From contig CAJTZN010000012.1 of the NCBI GenBank assembly GCA_910584065.1, forward strand, positions 7,923-71,922: a stretch of DNA of 64,000 nucleotides, read 5' to 3'. The notes under the pieces were generated by a model, which was not told the origin of the DNA, did no database searches, and saw only the letters and a program-made list of their open reading frames with translations. The position numbers and the translations under genes are program-made. This stretch comes from an uncultured Eubacterium sp. (GTDB lineage: Bacteria > Bacillota > Clostridia > Lachnospirales > Lachnospiraceae). Below are positions 16,449-25,768 of this stretch, in pieces; position 1 is the stretch's first letter; each line of letters begins with the position of its first letter.

Positions 16449-16477
16449 TTGAAAAAAGGGTGGCGATGGTGTAGAAT
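16449..16477 (+). promoter_or_regulatory. sigma-A-type promoter for the SGNH esterase operon
   Basis: TTGAAA (16449-16454), 17-bp spacer, TAGAAT (16472-16477), about 50 bp before the esterase start. It marks a separate transcription unit for the secreted part of the locus. Confidence 0.65.
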
Positions 16478-16529
16478 AATAAGTACTAGATTTTACACAA
16501 GATTAGGAGTTCAGAAAGGAGAGGATTGC

Positions 16530-18095
16530 GTGTACAAAGATAGAAAAATCAGGAAAAGGCTGATTGCCTTTTTCTGTACGGAAGCGCTCATGTGCTCCGT
16601 TTGTTCCGCGGTAGCTTACAGCTATTTTTCATCGGCGGAAGAAGGCGGCAGCCACTATCAGGATGCCAGCAGCATCCAGTTGGAGGAGCCTGTTTTAAAC
16701 AAGGCGGAAGATAAGGTCGAATTTTCGCTGGAAAACCTGACAGATGCCGATAAAGACGTTGTGGTCCAGATCGATCATTACAAGGATCAGGCGTTTGTAA
16801 ACCGGGATGAATACAAGCTGACGCTTCCGTCGGGAACCGAGCAGACGAAGCTGTCCCTTCCGGCACAGCCGGGGAGCCGGTTCACACTGGCGGATAGCGC
16901 GGGCAGCGTCTATAAAGACAAAAAGGAACTCGGTACATACGACTGGGTAGGCACCTGGGCCAGTTCACAGCTGGAGGCGACCGGTGAAAACGCGCCGCCG
17001 AAACCGGGGCTGAGCGGAAATACATTCCGCCAGTTTATCCGTCCTTCTACGGGCGGAGAAAAGATCCGTCTGAAATTCTCGAATAAAGTCGGGAAGACGC
17101 CGGCGGAGCTGAAATCCGTACACATCGCGAACCAGGTCAATGCGGCGCGTTCAGAAATCGATCCGGCGACCGATACGGTCGTGACATTTAACGGGAGCGA
17201 GAGCGTGTCGATCCCGGCGGGCGGTATGGTAACGTCGGATCCGATCGACTATAAAGTCGATCCACTGCAGCTGATCGCGGTATCTACTTATTTCGGAGAA
17301 GTGCCGGCAAATATCACGAGCCATACGGGCGCGCGGTGCAACAATCATTTTGCCGAAGGAAACCATGTCAGCGACGAGTCGCTCGGAAATGACCTCAACC
17401 GCCGAAGGGTGAGCTGGTATTTCCTCGAGGGAATGGATGTCATGTCGCCGGAGAGGAACGAAGCGGTTGTCTGCTTTGGCGACTCGATCACAGACGGCTA
17501 TGGAACGAATCCCAACAAGTATCAGCGGTGGACCGATGCGTTTGCTGAGAAACTGATGGAAAATGAGGCTGCGTCCCATTTGTCCGTACTGAATCAGGGA
17601 ATCGGCGGAAATTCCATCTTTGGCGGACTGGGGCAGGCGGCGAAAGACCGTTTTGACCACGATGTTTTGGAGCAGCCGGGGGCAAAATACCTCGTGATGC
17701 TCATGGGGATCAACGATATCGGCTATGCGACAGACGAGTCCCTGACAGCGCGCATGATCGAGCAGTATGAGATCATGATCGACAAAGCGCACGAAAAAGG
17801 GATGAAGGTATACATGTGTACGATCCTTCCATTCAAAGGAAACAATTATTATACGGAAAACGAAGGGCCTCTCCGTGAGAAGATCCGTCTGGCAGTCAAT
17901 GAATGGATTCTTACGAAGTCGGAGGCGGACGAGGTGATCGACCTGTCAGCCGCGTTCACGGATCCGGAAGATCCGGAAAAGATGATCAAGGAATTCAGTA
18001 ACGACTGGCTTCACCCGAACGCAGCCGGATACCGGGAAATCGGCCGGATCGTGTACGAAGCGATGATGAAAGGGGAGGGATTCGATGCGAAATAG
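16530..18095 (+). CDS. secreted or membrane-anchored SGNH/GDSL esterase
   Basis: The four SGNH blocks are present in a 521-residue protein: GDSITDGYG near residue 317, GIGGNSIFG near 357, MGINDIGYA near 392 and DWLHPNAAGY near 491. A basic N-terminus with one hydrophobic helix (KRLIAFFCTEALMCSVCSAV) suggests export or membrane anchoring. Residues about 150-300 form the non-catalytic beta domain (YDWVGTWASSQ) typical of carbohydrate-esterase-like members. With GH43, GH51 and GH115 genes around it, removal of acyl groups from xylan is a likely role (inference). GTG 16530 follows AAAGGAGAGG. The stop overlaps the next start. Confidence 0.85.
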   Translation: MYKDRKIRKRLIAFFCTEALMCSVCSAVAYSYFSSAEEGGSHYQDASSIQLEEPVLNKAEDKVEFSLENLTDADKDVVVQIDHYKDQAFVNRDEYKLTLPSGTEQTKLSLPAQPGSRFTLADSAGSVYKDKKELGTYDWVGTWASSQLEATGENAPPKPGLSGNTFRQFIRPSTGGEKIRLKFSNKVGKTPAELKSVHIANQVNAARSEIDPATDTVVTFNGSESVSIPAGGMVTSDPIDYKVDPLQLIAVSTYFGEVPANITSHTGARCNNHFAEGNHVSDESLGNDLNRRRVSWYFLEGMDVMSPERNEAVVCFGDSITDGYGTNPNKYQRWTDAFAEKLMENEAASHLSVLNQGIGGNSIFGGLGQAAKDRFDHDVLEQPGAKYLVMLMGINDIGYATDESLTARMIEQYEIMIDKAHEKGMKVYMCTILPFKGNNYYTENEGPLREKIRLAVNEWILTKSEADEVIDLSAAFTDPEDPEKMIKEFSNDWLHPNAAGYREIGRIVYEAMMKGEGFDAK

Positions 18096-19362
18096 AGCAG
18101 GTAAAAAAATACTGGCGGCGGGGATGGCTGTGATCCTGACGGCCGGACTGTTTTCCGACAGTTCCGCGACCACTTCCCAGGCGGCGAAAAAGGTCAGCAG
18201 CGTGACGATCACGAACCCGCAGACGAGTTCCCTCTATCTGAAAAAAGGTGAAAAATTTCAGGTGAAGACGAAAGTGGCGCCGGCCAGTGCGAAAAATAAG
18301 AAACTAAAGTTTAAGTCTTCCAACAAAAAAGTGGCCGCCGTTTCCGCAAAAGGAAAGGTCACGGCAAAGAAAAACGGCAAGGCGAAGATTACCGCAGCCG
18401 CAAAAGATAAGAGCGGCCGGAAGGCGGCCATCACGGTACAGGTCGTGAAGAACTTTAAAAAAGCTTCCGGCGTGAGCCTGGATCAGAAAAACGTGGAATT
18501 GTATTTGGGTAATGGGGCAAATACGGTTACACTGGCCGCCACAGTTACACCGAAAAAAGCGACCGTGAAAAAAGTGGTTTACAAAACGTCGGATGCCTCC
18601 GTGGCAGGCGTGTCCGCCAAAGGCGTCGTGACGGCGAAAAAAGAAGGCACCGTGAAAGTTACGGCATTTGCGGCAGACGGCCGCGGGGCGAAAGCGGTAT
18701 GTACGGTCACGGTGAAAAACCAGCCGGTTCAGCCAGTTCCATCGGTTGTACCAGCAACGACGCCATCCGCGGCGCCGCCGGTATCGACACCGGCAGTTCC
18801 GACCGGAAAACCGGATGATGGAAAGCAGCGGGTGCTCTTCCAGTCGTCCAACAATTTCCGCAGTTATGCGGTCGTATCCTATTCGCTGCCAGAAGGGGTC
18901 AAGGCAGAGGATATTTCCGAAATCTCGCTCGGTGTGGATTCCGACAAACCGGTATCAGTGCGTCTGTACGCCGGTGCGAAACGGAACGGTGCGGCAGAGC
19001 TGACAGGAGCAGAACACAAGATCACCGACACGGTGACCGGAACGCAGGACGTTACCGTAGACGGTGTCCAGGGTACGGCAACATTACATCAGTTAGAGAT
19101 ACAGGAGACGTCCTCCACGCGGTTTGCCGTGCCGGCAGGAATCGGAAATACATGTTCCCTTTCGCTGGATGATCAGGCAAAGAGCAGGCTGGCCGAGGGA
19201 GACGGTAAAGAACGGCAGATTACGATCTATCCGCACGCTGTATGTCCGAACATTACCATCTGTGATCTGGTGATCACGACGGTTTCGGGAAATCGTTACA
19301 CGATTTCGCTAGATGAAACGACGGTTCAGGCAGCAGAGGGAGGGAAGGTATCCTTTTTGTAA
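18085..19362 (+). CDS. secreted Big2-domain protein with unassigned C-terminal beta domain
   Basis: The 425-residue protein has a signal peptide (KKILAAGMAVILTAGLFSD), two Big2-type Ig-like domains (about residues 35-115 and 120-205, each ending in KGKVTAKKNGKAKITA-like strands), a Pro/Thr/Ala linker (about 206-240) and a C-terminal domain of about 180 residues (RVLFQSSNNFRSYAVVSYSL onward) that I do not recognise and that has a beta-rich pattern. The start overlaps the esterase stop (ATGCGAAATAG), so the two are coupled. Big2 pairs in this organism also front the GH115 enzyme, pointing to a common surface-retention function; the C-terminal domain may bind carbohydrate. Confidence 0.8.
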   Translation: MRNRAGKKILAAGMAVILTAGLFSDSSATTSQAAKKVSSVTITNPQTSSLYLKKGEKFQVKTKVAPASAKNKKLKFKSSNKKVAAVSAKGKVTAKKNGKAKITAAAKDKSGRKAAITVQVVKNFKKASGVSLDQKNVELYLGNGANTVTLAATVTPKKATVKKVVYKTSDASVAGVSAKGVVTAKKEGTVKVTAFAADGRGAKAVCTVTVKNQPVQPVPSVVPATTPSAAPPVSTPAVPTGKPDDGKQRVLFQSSNNFRSYAVVSYSLPEGVKAEDISEISLGVDSDKPVSVRLYAGAKRNGAAELTGAEHKITDTVTGTQDVTVDGVQGTATLHQLEIQETSSTRFAVPAGIGNTCSLSLDDQAKSRLAEGDGKERQITIYPHAVCPNITICDLVITTVSGNRYTISLDETTVQAAEGGKVSFL

Positions 19363-19420
19363 AGCATTGCTTTTTGTGAAGCATCGCTTTTATGAAGCAT
19401 AGGATAGGCGTGACGCTTAA
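19363..19420 (+). repeat. short palindromic tandem repeats between the Big2 gene and the GH115 gene
   Basis: AAGCATTGCTT, AAGCATCGCTT and a partial AAGCATA occur at about 16-bp spacing. The first two are self-complementary (AAGCA/TGCTT) and could form small hairpins. No clear promoter is visible in this 76-bp gap. Confidence 0.6.
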
Positions 19421-19438
19421 TCAGAAGAGAGGTATTGT

Positions 19439-22400
19439 ATGAGGGGAAAAGGTAAAAAACTGCTGGCAGTCGTGGCGGCCGCAGCCATGACCGTGTGCAC
19501 CGTGGTTCCAGCGGCGCCGGCAGAGGCGGCAAGTGCAGCAAAAGTAAAAAGTATTGCGTTTTCGAAGCCGGCCGTGCAGACGCTGGCACTCAAAAAGGGC
19601 GAGACATTCCGCTTAAAGGCAGATGTGAGCCCGAAAAAAGCAAAAACAAACATGACGTATTCTTCCAGTCGGAAGAAGGTGGTACAGGTTTCGAAGAAAG
19701 GCGTGTTAAAGGCGAAAAAAGCCGGAAAGGCAACGATTACGGCAGTAAGTACGACGAAGCCGAAAAAGAAAGCGTCGATCAAAGTGACCGTTTATAAAAA
19801 GTTCACGAAAGTGAAAAACGTTTCTATAGACAAGACAAGTGCGGTTTTGAGCGAGGGACAGAACCTGACGTTGAACGCGGCTGTCTCACCCGCCAAAGCG
19901 ACCGTGAAAAAGGTTACGTACGTGACTTCAAAAAAGGCGGTTGCCACCGTGAGCAAAAAAGGGGTTGTGACGGCGAAAAAAGCCGGTACGGCCGAGATTG
20001 CGGCTTACGCGCAGGATGGACGGGGAGCCAGAGCGGTCTGCCGCGTCACGGTTCAGGAAAAAGGCGGCGTCACAGGATCTGCCACCCCGGTAGCACCAGG
20101 GGTGTCGGCAACACCCGGAGCTTCGGCAGCAGCAACCCCGGCAGAGACACCGCGTCCGCCGCTCGACCAGTTCGTCGTAGCTTCAAAGGATCGTTCGGTT
20201 CCGGTCTATGTGGATGAAAAAGGCGACGACTACGACGGGTTGAGCCTGATCGCGGATTCTTTTGCCGAAGATGTTGCGATGGTCGCAAAGAGCGGCAAGG
20301 CGTCCGAAGTCGTAACGAAGTCGCAGGATCTGAAGGGGACGGCGATCATCGTCGGTTCGATCGGCAATAACGCTGTCATTGATTCCCTGATTGCCGCGGG
20401 AAAACTCGATGTGTCGGATGTTCAGGGCAAATGGGAGACCTATAAGATCAAATTTGTCGATAATCCGGCTGCCGGTGTGGAGAAAGCGATCGTTGTCGCG
20501 GGAAGTGATAAGCGCGGAGCCATTTACGGACTCTATCACATTTCCGAGGCGATGGGAGTTTCCCCCTGGGTGTTCTGGGGAGATGCCGTACCGGAGAAAA
20601 AGGACGAGATCGTTCTCTCGAACTGGGATCTCGAAATGACCTCGAAAGAGCCATCCGTCAAATACCGCGGTATCTTCCTCAACGACGAGGCGCCGTCGCT
20701 GAGCGGATGGGTGAAAGAGAAATTCGGCGATTACAACGAAGATTTTTATGACCTCGTATACGAGGTGATCCTTCGCTGCAAAGGAAATTACCTGTGGCCG
20801 GCGATGTGGGGAAATGAGTTCAGCGAGGACGGAAAATCTTCTCCGATCGCGAACGCCGAGCTGGCCGATAAGTATGGCATCGTCATGGGAACGTCCCACC
20901 ATGAACCGCTGTGCCGCGCCGGCAACGAGTGGGGCCAGAAGTGGCGGGATTACGCAAAGCGCTCGTACTGGGATTTCAATAAGAATGAAGAAGGAATCAC
21001 AAATTTCTGGCGGGACGGCGTCAAAAGGAACATGGCGTATGAAAATGTCTATACGCTCGGCATGCGCGGCGAGGCCGATTCCGCGCTGGGAGGCAGCGTG
21101 GAGGACAATATTGATCTGCTCAAGCGGGTCATTACGACGCAGAAGAATATTTTGGCAGAGTACGACCGCAGTGACGCGCCGCAGGTTCTCACCGTTTACA
21201 AAGAAGTGGAAAACTTCTGGCACGGCACGAACGAGACCCCGGGACTGAAAAAATGGGATCAGCTCGATGACGTGGTCATCATGCTCTGCGAGGACAATAA
21301 CGGAAACATGCGTACACTGCCGACGACGAAGGAAGAGCAGCAGCGCGCGGGCGGCTGGGGCATGTACTACCACTTTGACTATCACGGCGGCCCGACCTCG
21401 TACGAGTGGGTCAATACGAAAGAGCTGAATAAAGTGTGGGAACAGATGACGATGGCATACGAACACGGCATCGATGATATATGGATCGTCAATGTCGGCG
21501 ACTTAAAGCCGATGGAGATGAATATTTCCTATTTCCTTGACATGGCATATGACTATGACACATGGGGGAAAAATGGCAGGAATAAGACCGGCGACTACAT
21601 GAAACAGTGGGTGGGCCAGCAGTTTGGTTCCGCGCTCGACGAGCAGCAGACCGAAGCGGTCGCCTCCCTGTTAAAAGAGTATACGTGGATCAACGGATCC
21701 TGTAATCCGGAAACGCTGAAAAATCATACGTATCATGTCACCAATTACAACGAGGCTGTTCGCGTCCTGAACCGGGCACAGAAACTGATGGATGATGCCG
21801 AACACTATAAATCGGTGATCCCGGATCATCTGCAGGCGGCGTATTTTGAACTTGTGTACTATCCGGCGGTGGCATCGGCCAATGTGGCAAAGATGCAGAT
21901 CCTGAGCGGTCTGAACGAGTACTTTTTTGAGAAGGGAAGCGCTGCCGCGAACTGGTACGCCGACCAGCTGGAGGAATCGGTGAAACTGGATGAAACACTC
22001 CAGTACACGTACAACAACGAGATGCCGGGCGTCGGCGACAAATGGAAAAACATGATGAGTTCGCCACATGTCGGTTATGTCACATGGGATTCGAAAGGCT
22101 GGTCGTATCCGGAAGCAAAAAGGCTAGATTCCCTTGCGGATCGGGCGCAGATGATCGTGACGCTGCAGAATCAGGAGGCGACCTTTACCGAGGGAGAGTG
22201 CGCGCTCGATACATTTACGAACATCAATAAAGAGACGTATACCGTAACGGTTTCCAATGGCGGCAGTCCGTCCTTTGATTACACGGCAAAAGCGAGCGCG
22301 GACTGGATCCAGGTTTCGAAAGCTTCCGGCACGGTGGAACTCCAGGATACGTTTACCATTTCGGTTGACTGGAGTAAGGTGAGCGCGGATGCGGACGGAA

Positions 22401-23029
22401 CGGTGACGGTGGTCGGAACAGGCGGTACGGTTACGATCCAGGTCAAGGCGAAAGTGGTTGATGTTTCTTCGATGGATCCGCATACGTACGTATATGCCAA
22501 TGGGTACGCGTCCATCCTTGCCGGCGGTTTCGTGAACAGCGGGGCAGGAGAAGGCGGTATTGCCTGCGGCGTGATCGACAATTACGGAAAGATGGGGCAG
22601 GCGGTCAAAGCATTCCCCAGCAATTTCTGCTTTAAGGATGATCCGGGAAAAGCGCCATTTGTCGAGTATAAAGTGTACGTCGATCAGGAAGATGCGTACC
22701 AGTGTACCGTTTATGCGGCGCCTTCTAACAACATCGACCGCGATGATGTGGCGATCCGTTACGGACTTTCCGTCAACGGCGGGAATACGGATGTCGTCAA
22801 TATGCTGAACAGCGATTTTGCCGCAGGCGAGTACAGCGGTACGTGGGCGAACGATGTATCTGCCAATGGCAGGAAGAAAACGACCCAGATTCAGCTTAAA
22901 CCGAGGATCAATACGATCCGCGTCTACGCGATCGACCCGACGTTTGTCATGCAGAAACTCGTGATTTCGAAGGAAGAAGTACTGGCTTCACATCTCGGGC
23001 CGGAAGAAAGTTACTATGTTGGAAAATAA
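19439..23029 (+). CDS. secreted xylan alpha-1,2-glucuronidase, family GH115, with N-terminal Big2 domains
   Basis: GH115 enzymes cut (4-O-methyl-)glucuronic acid side chains from xylan polymers. In this 1196-residue protein residues 1-31 are a signal peptide, about 35-205 two Big2 domains (KKGVLKAKKAGKATITA; KKGVVTAKKAGTAEIAA), about 206-240 an Ala/Thr/Pro linker, about 245-900 the catalytic core, with AGSDKRGAIYGLYHISE and VKYRGIFLNDEAPSLSGW near residue 409, and about 930-1196 the C-terminal beta-sandwich region. Fusion of Big2 domains to GH115 suggests cell-wall retention. AGAGAGG precedes ATG 19439. Confidence 0.92.
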   Translation: MRGKGKKLLAVVAAAAMTVCTVVPAAPAEAASAAKVKSIAFSKPAVQTLALKKGETFRLKADVSPKKAKTNMTYSSSRKKVVQVSKKGVLKAKKAGKATITAVSTTKPKKKASIKVTVYKKFTKVKNVSIDKTSAVLSEGQNLTLNAAVSPAKATVKKVTYVTSKKAVATVSKKGVVTAKKAGTAEIAAYAQDGRGARAVCRVTVQEKGGVTGSATPVAPGVSATPGASAAATPAETPRPPLDQFVVASKDRSVPVYVDEKGDDYDGLSLIADSFAEDVAMVAKSGKASEVVTKSQDLKGTAIIVGSIGNNAVIDSLIAAGKLDVSDVQGKWETYKIKFVDNPAAGVEKAIVVAGSDKRGAIYGLYHISEAMGVSPWVFWGDAVPEKKDEIVLSNWDLEMTSKEPSVKYRGIFLNDEAPSLSGWVKEKFGDYNEDFYDLVYEVILRCKGNYLWPAMWGNEFSEDGKSSPIANAELADKYGIVMGTSHHEPLCRAGNEWGQKWRDYAKRSYWDFNKNEEGITNFWRDGVKRNMAYENVYTLGMRGEADSALGGSVEDNIDLLKRVITTQKNILAEYDRSDAPQVLTVYKEVENFWHGTNETPGLKKWDQLDDVVIMLCEDNNGNMRTLPTTKEEQQRAGGWGMYYHFDYHGGPTSYEWVNTKELNKVWEQMTMAYEHGIDDIWIVNVGDLKPMEMNISYFLDMAYDYDTWGKNGRNKTGDYMKQWVGQQFGSALDEQQTEAVASLLKEYTWINGSCNPETLKNHTYHVTNYNEAVRVLNRAQKLMDDAEHYKSVIPDHLQAAYFELVYYPAVASANVAKMQILSGLNEYFFEKGSAAANWYADQLEESVKLDETLQYTYNNEMPGVGDKWKNMMSSPHVGYVTWDSKGWSYPEAKRLDSLADRAQMIVTLQNQEATFTEGECALDTFTNINKETYTVTVSNGGSPSFDYTAKASADWIQVSKASGTVELQDTFTISVDWSKVSADADGTVTVVGTGGTVTIQVKAKVVDVSSMDPHTYVYANGYASILAGGFVNSGAGEGGIACGVIDNYGKMGQAVKAFPSNFCFKDDPGKAPFVEYKVYVDQEDAYQCTVYAAPSNNIDRDDVAIRYGLSVNGGNTDVVNMLNSDFAAGEYSGTWANDVSANGRKKTTQIQLKPRINTIRVYAIDPTFVMQKLVISKEEVLASHLGPEESYYVGK

Positions 23030-23074
23030 AGGATGTGGATTCTGGATGTATCAAATACATTACCGCATACATCA

Positions 23075-23104
23075 TTGATAAAGCGTACTTTTATTTGGTA
23101 TCAT
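23075..23104 (+). promoter_or_regulatory. probable promoter of the GH43 gene
   Basis: TTGATA (23075-23080), an 18-bp spacer and TATCAT (23099-23104), about 48 bp before the GH43 start. Confidence 0.5.
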
Positions 23105-23151
23105 AAAGTTACTAAATGTACTATCAATCAAAAATTTTAGGAGGTATTTAT

Positions 23152-25482
23152 ATGTTTCACAAGAAGAAATGGGCGAAATTGACAGCAGCCGGGCTTGTCT
23201 TTTCGCTGGCAGCTACGATGGCAGTAAGTCCTGCGGCTGAAGCGGACGCGCTTGCGACTTCCCAGCAGTCATATAAATGGGAGGATACGTATACATACGC
23301 ATGGGAAGGTTCCGTGGTTGCGTATAAAGACGGCGTAAAGCAGAAGGATGCGCAGATTACGACGTATGAAACGGAGGGCAGTGATCCGTTCGTGCCGGAA
23401 GAAGAGCAGGCATGGGACACGGAAGAGCTTGTGTTAAAGCAAGGAGTGTCTTATACGACGAATGAAAAGAAATTGGATGAGAACGGGGAACCTGTATTGG
23501 ATGGAGAAGGTAAGCCGGTTTACGAAGTAAAGGTTCATCCGATCACGAGTATGCTCACAAACTGGAACCTGTGCGCAGACCCGACAGCGATCGATAACAG
23601 TGATGTTGATGGAAAACTGTACGTCTATGGTACGACAGAGGCAGTAGAGTATGACAAGAGCGGAGAAATAAAGCACAATGGTTACAACAACCATTCCCTG
23701 ACGATCATGTCCACGAAGGATATGGTGAACTGGACGGATGAAGGTTTTGTTGATCAGTTGAACCTGACAAATGAGCCGGAAGATTCGACGGAAAAGGTAA
23801 AATGTAAATGGGCGACGAAATCGTGGGCACCATCGGGCTTGAAGATTGACGGCGACAAAGACGGGGAAGATGAGTATTACCTTTTCTATACGAATAGTGG
23901 AGCGGTCGGCTATGTACAGGGTGATTCCCCGACCGGCCCTTGGAAAGATGACCTGGGTAAGGTTTTGTTCAGTCAGTCATCACCGAACTGTAAAGGTGTA
24001 AAATGGTGCTTTGATCCAGCTGTACTTGTGGATGATAAAGGAGATGCCTATGTATACTTCGGCGGCGGAGTATGGAATGAAGGGAAAGAACCTGAGACGC
24101 ATCCGGATGGAATCGCACATCCTAAAACCGGACGTGTATGTAAGATCAAATTTGAAGAAGGTACTGGTAAGGTGCAGTTAGATGGTGAACCGCAGGAAAT
24201 GGATGCGTTCTATCTGTTTGAGGACAATGAGATCAACCAGTTTAATGGCAAGTATTTCTATTCCTATTGTACGAACTTTTCGGTGCCTGGTTCCGTAAAA
24301 GCACCGGGGGCGCTTGCACCAATTGCTTCCGGACAGATTGCATGTTATGTATCGAAAGACCCGATGAACATCACATTCAATCCGGACGAGCAGGACAGCA
24401 CGAATGACCTGAAATATCTGGGATCAATCCTGAGCAATCCAAGCAGTATTTATGGTAAATCGTACAATAACCATCATCATATGCTCTCGTTTAAAGGAAA
24501 AGAGTATATGACATACCACTCGACAGCACTGGAGAATATGCTGTATCATACAGGCAAAGGCGATTACCGCTGTCTGCATGTAGCTCCGATGACGGTAGAC
24601 AAAGATACCGATGCCATCAAGATTGACCCAACTTACGAAGGCGTAGAGCAGGTAGAGGACTTCAATCCGTATGAAACTATCAATGCGACGACGACGTCGT
24701 ACAGCGCAGGCGTAAAATCCAAAAAATCCGACGCTGTAAAGTCAATGGTACTGGATAAGATCAACACAGGTGACTGGACAAAGATCAGCGGCGTGAATTT
24801 CGGTGACAAGGGCGTAGCTAAAGTGAAAGCGCAGATTGCATCGACGACAGAATACGGTGCAGTTGAGGTGTTTAGAGATGATCCGACGATAAGTGCAAAT
24901 AAATTGGCAACTTTGGATCTGAGAGTGACGGGCGACGAAACCTATGAAGCATTCGAAGCTGATATTGCGGGAGATGTGACAGGCAAACATGATCTGTATT
25001 TTGTATTCCGTGGTAACGGATACAACGTAGCTTCCTGGGAGTTCGAGGAGAAACAGGCAGCACCGGAAACTCCGGCGCCTCAGACCCCGGCACCACAGAC
25101 ACCGGCGACGCAGACACCGGCTACGCAGGCCCCGTCAGCTACGGTGACACCATCTCCGAATGTTGATGATGAGGATGACAAAGATGTTTCTGTTTCCAAA
25201 CCGGCAATCAAGTCTGTGAAAAATGTCAAAGGAAAGAAAGCAGATGTAACGCTGAAGAAGAAAGTGAGCGGGGCAAACGGATACGAGATCCGGTACTCCC
25301 TGAAAAAGACTATGAAGTCTTCGAAAAAGGTGACGATCAAGAATGCGAAAACACTGAAAGTGACACTGAAGAAGCTTAAGAAGAAGACATACTATGTTCA
25401 GGCAAGGGCTTACAAGACGGTGGACGGTAAAAAGTACTACAGTGGATGGAGCAGTAAGAAGTCAGTGAAGATTAAGAAGTAA
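23152..25482 (+). CDS. secreted GH43 glycosidase with carbohydrate-binding and FN3-like domains
   Basis: GH43 covers beta-xylosidases, alpha-L-arabinofuranosidases and arabinanases. The 776-residue enzyme has a signal peptide, a five-bladed propeller with the catalytic pattern (LCADPTAID near 140; CFDPAVLVDD near 286; acidic LFEDNEINQF near 356), a CBM6-like beta domain (GDWTKISGVNFGDKG onward, about 540-620), a PAPQTPAPQTPATQTP linker (about 640-665) and a basic FN3-like C-terminal domain (about 685-776). ATG 23152 has TTAGGAGG upstream; the frame is open to 23116 but without a site. Likely substrate is arabinoxylan or xylo-oligosaccharide; the exact specificity cannot be told. Confidence 0.9.
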   Translation: MFHKKKWAKLTAAGLVFSLAATMAVSPAAEADALATSQQSYKWEDTYTYAWEGSVVAYKDGVKQKDAQITTYETEGSDPFVPEEEQAWDTEELVLKQGVSYTTNEKKLDENGEPVLDGEGKPVYEVKVHPITSMLTNWNLCADPTAIDNSDVDGKLYVYGTTEAVEYDKSGEIKHNGYNNHSLTIMSTKDMVNWTDEGFVDQLNLTNEPEDSTEKVKCKWATKSWAPSGLKIDGDKDGEDEYYLFYTNSGAVGYVQGDSPTGPWKDDLGKVLFSQSSPNCKGVKWCFDPAVLVDDKGDAYVYFGGGVWNEGKEPETHPDGIAHPKTGRVCKIKFEEGTGKVQLDGEPQEMDAFYLFEDNEINQFNGKYFYSYCTNFSVPGSVKAPGALAPIASGQIACYVSKDPMNITFNPDEQDSTNDLKYLGSILSNPSSIYGKSYNNHHHMLSFKGKEYMTYHSTALENMLYHTGKGDYRCLHVAPMTVDKDTDAIKIDPTYEGVEQVEDFNPYETINATTTSYSAGVKSKKSDAVKSMVLDKINTGDWTKISGVNFGDKGVAKVKAQIASTTEYGAVEVFRDDPTISANKLATLDLRVTGDETYEAFEADIAGDVTGKHDLYFVFRGNGYNVASWEFEEKQAAPETPAPQTPAPQTPATQTPATQAPSATVTPSPNVDDEDDKDVSVSKPAIKSVKNVKGKKADVTLKKKVSGANGYEIRYSLKKTMKSSKKVTIKNAKTLKVTLKKLKKKTYYVQARAYKTVDGKKYYSGWSSKKSVKIKK

Positions 25483-25507
25483 AACACAACGATATATCGT
25501 GCTTTGT

Positions 25508-25539
25508 ATTGTGGCTATGCGTTTTGGCATAGCCACAAT
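25508..25539 (+). terminator. hairpin terminator after GH43
   Basis: ATTGTGGCTATGC (25508-25520) and GCATAGCCACAAT (25527-25539) form a perfect 13-bp stem with a 6-nt loop, followed by a weak T-rich TGTTGT. Confidence 0.7.
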
Positions 25540-25585
25540 TGTTGTGGGAATACGCGTGTAAAGCGGCGCAGAAATGAGGATTATT

Positions 25586-25768
25586 ATGAACTTACGGGAT
25601 TTTTGTGATATGGGGAAATTTGAAGAAATTATGAGAAATTGGGCACAGAGTACTGGCCTTGCGACGGTAGCAGTGAGCGACGATGTATTGAAGCGGCCAG
25701 GGCAGGAGAAGCGGGGAAAGGGAAGGAGTGAGTGGAATGAAACAGGTTTATCCGACTTTTATAGTTAA
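25586..25768 (+). pseudogene. N-terminal remnant of a PocR-type ligand-binding domain protein
   Basis: The first 35 or so residues (NLRDFCDMGKFEEIMRNWAQ, then STGLATVAVSDDV) match the start of PocR sensory domains, which in Lachnospiraceae front GGDEF or chemoreceptor proteins. The frame then runs into the hicB region and ends after 60 codons, with none of the later PocR motifs. An in-frame ATG at 25574 could add four residues. I read it as a truncated gene left by a deletion whose other end brought hicB close; translation is possible but a function is doubtful. Confidence 0.5.

Noticed and set aside
20183..21466. 427-codon minus-strand frame inside GH115
   Set aside because: It is a shadow of a high-GC gene. 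The plus strand carries the GH115 motifs throughout.
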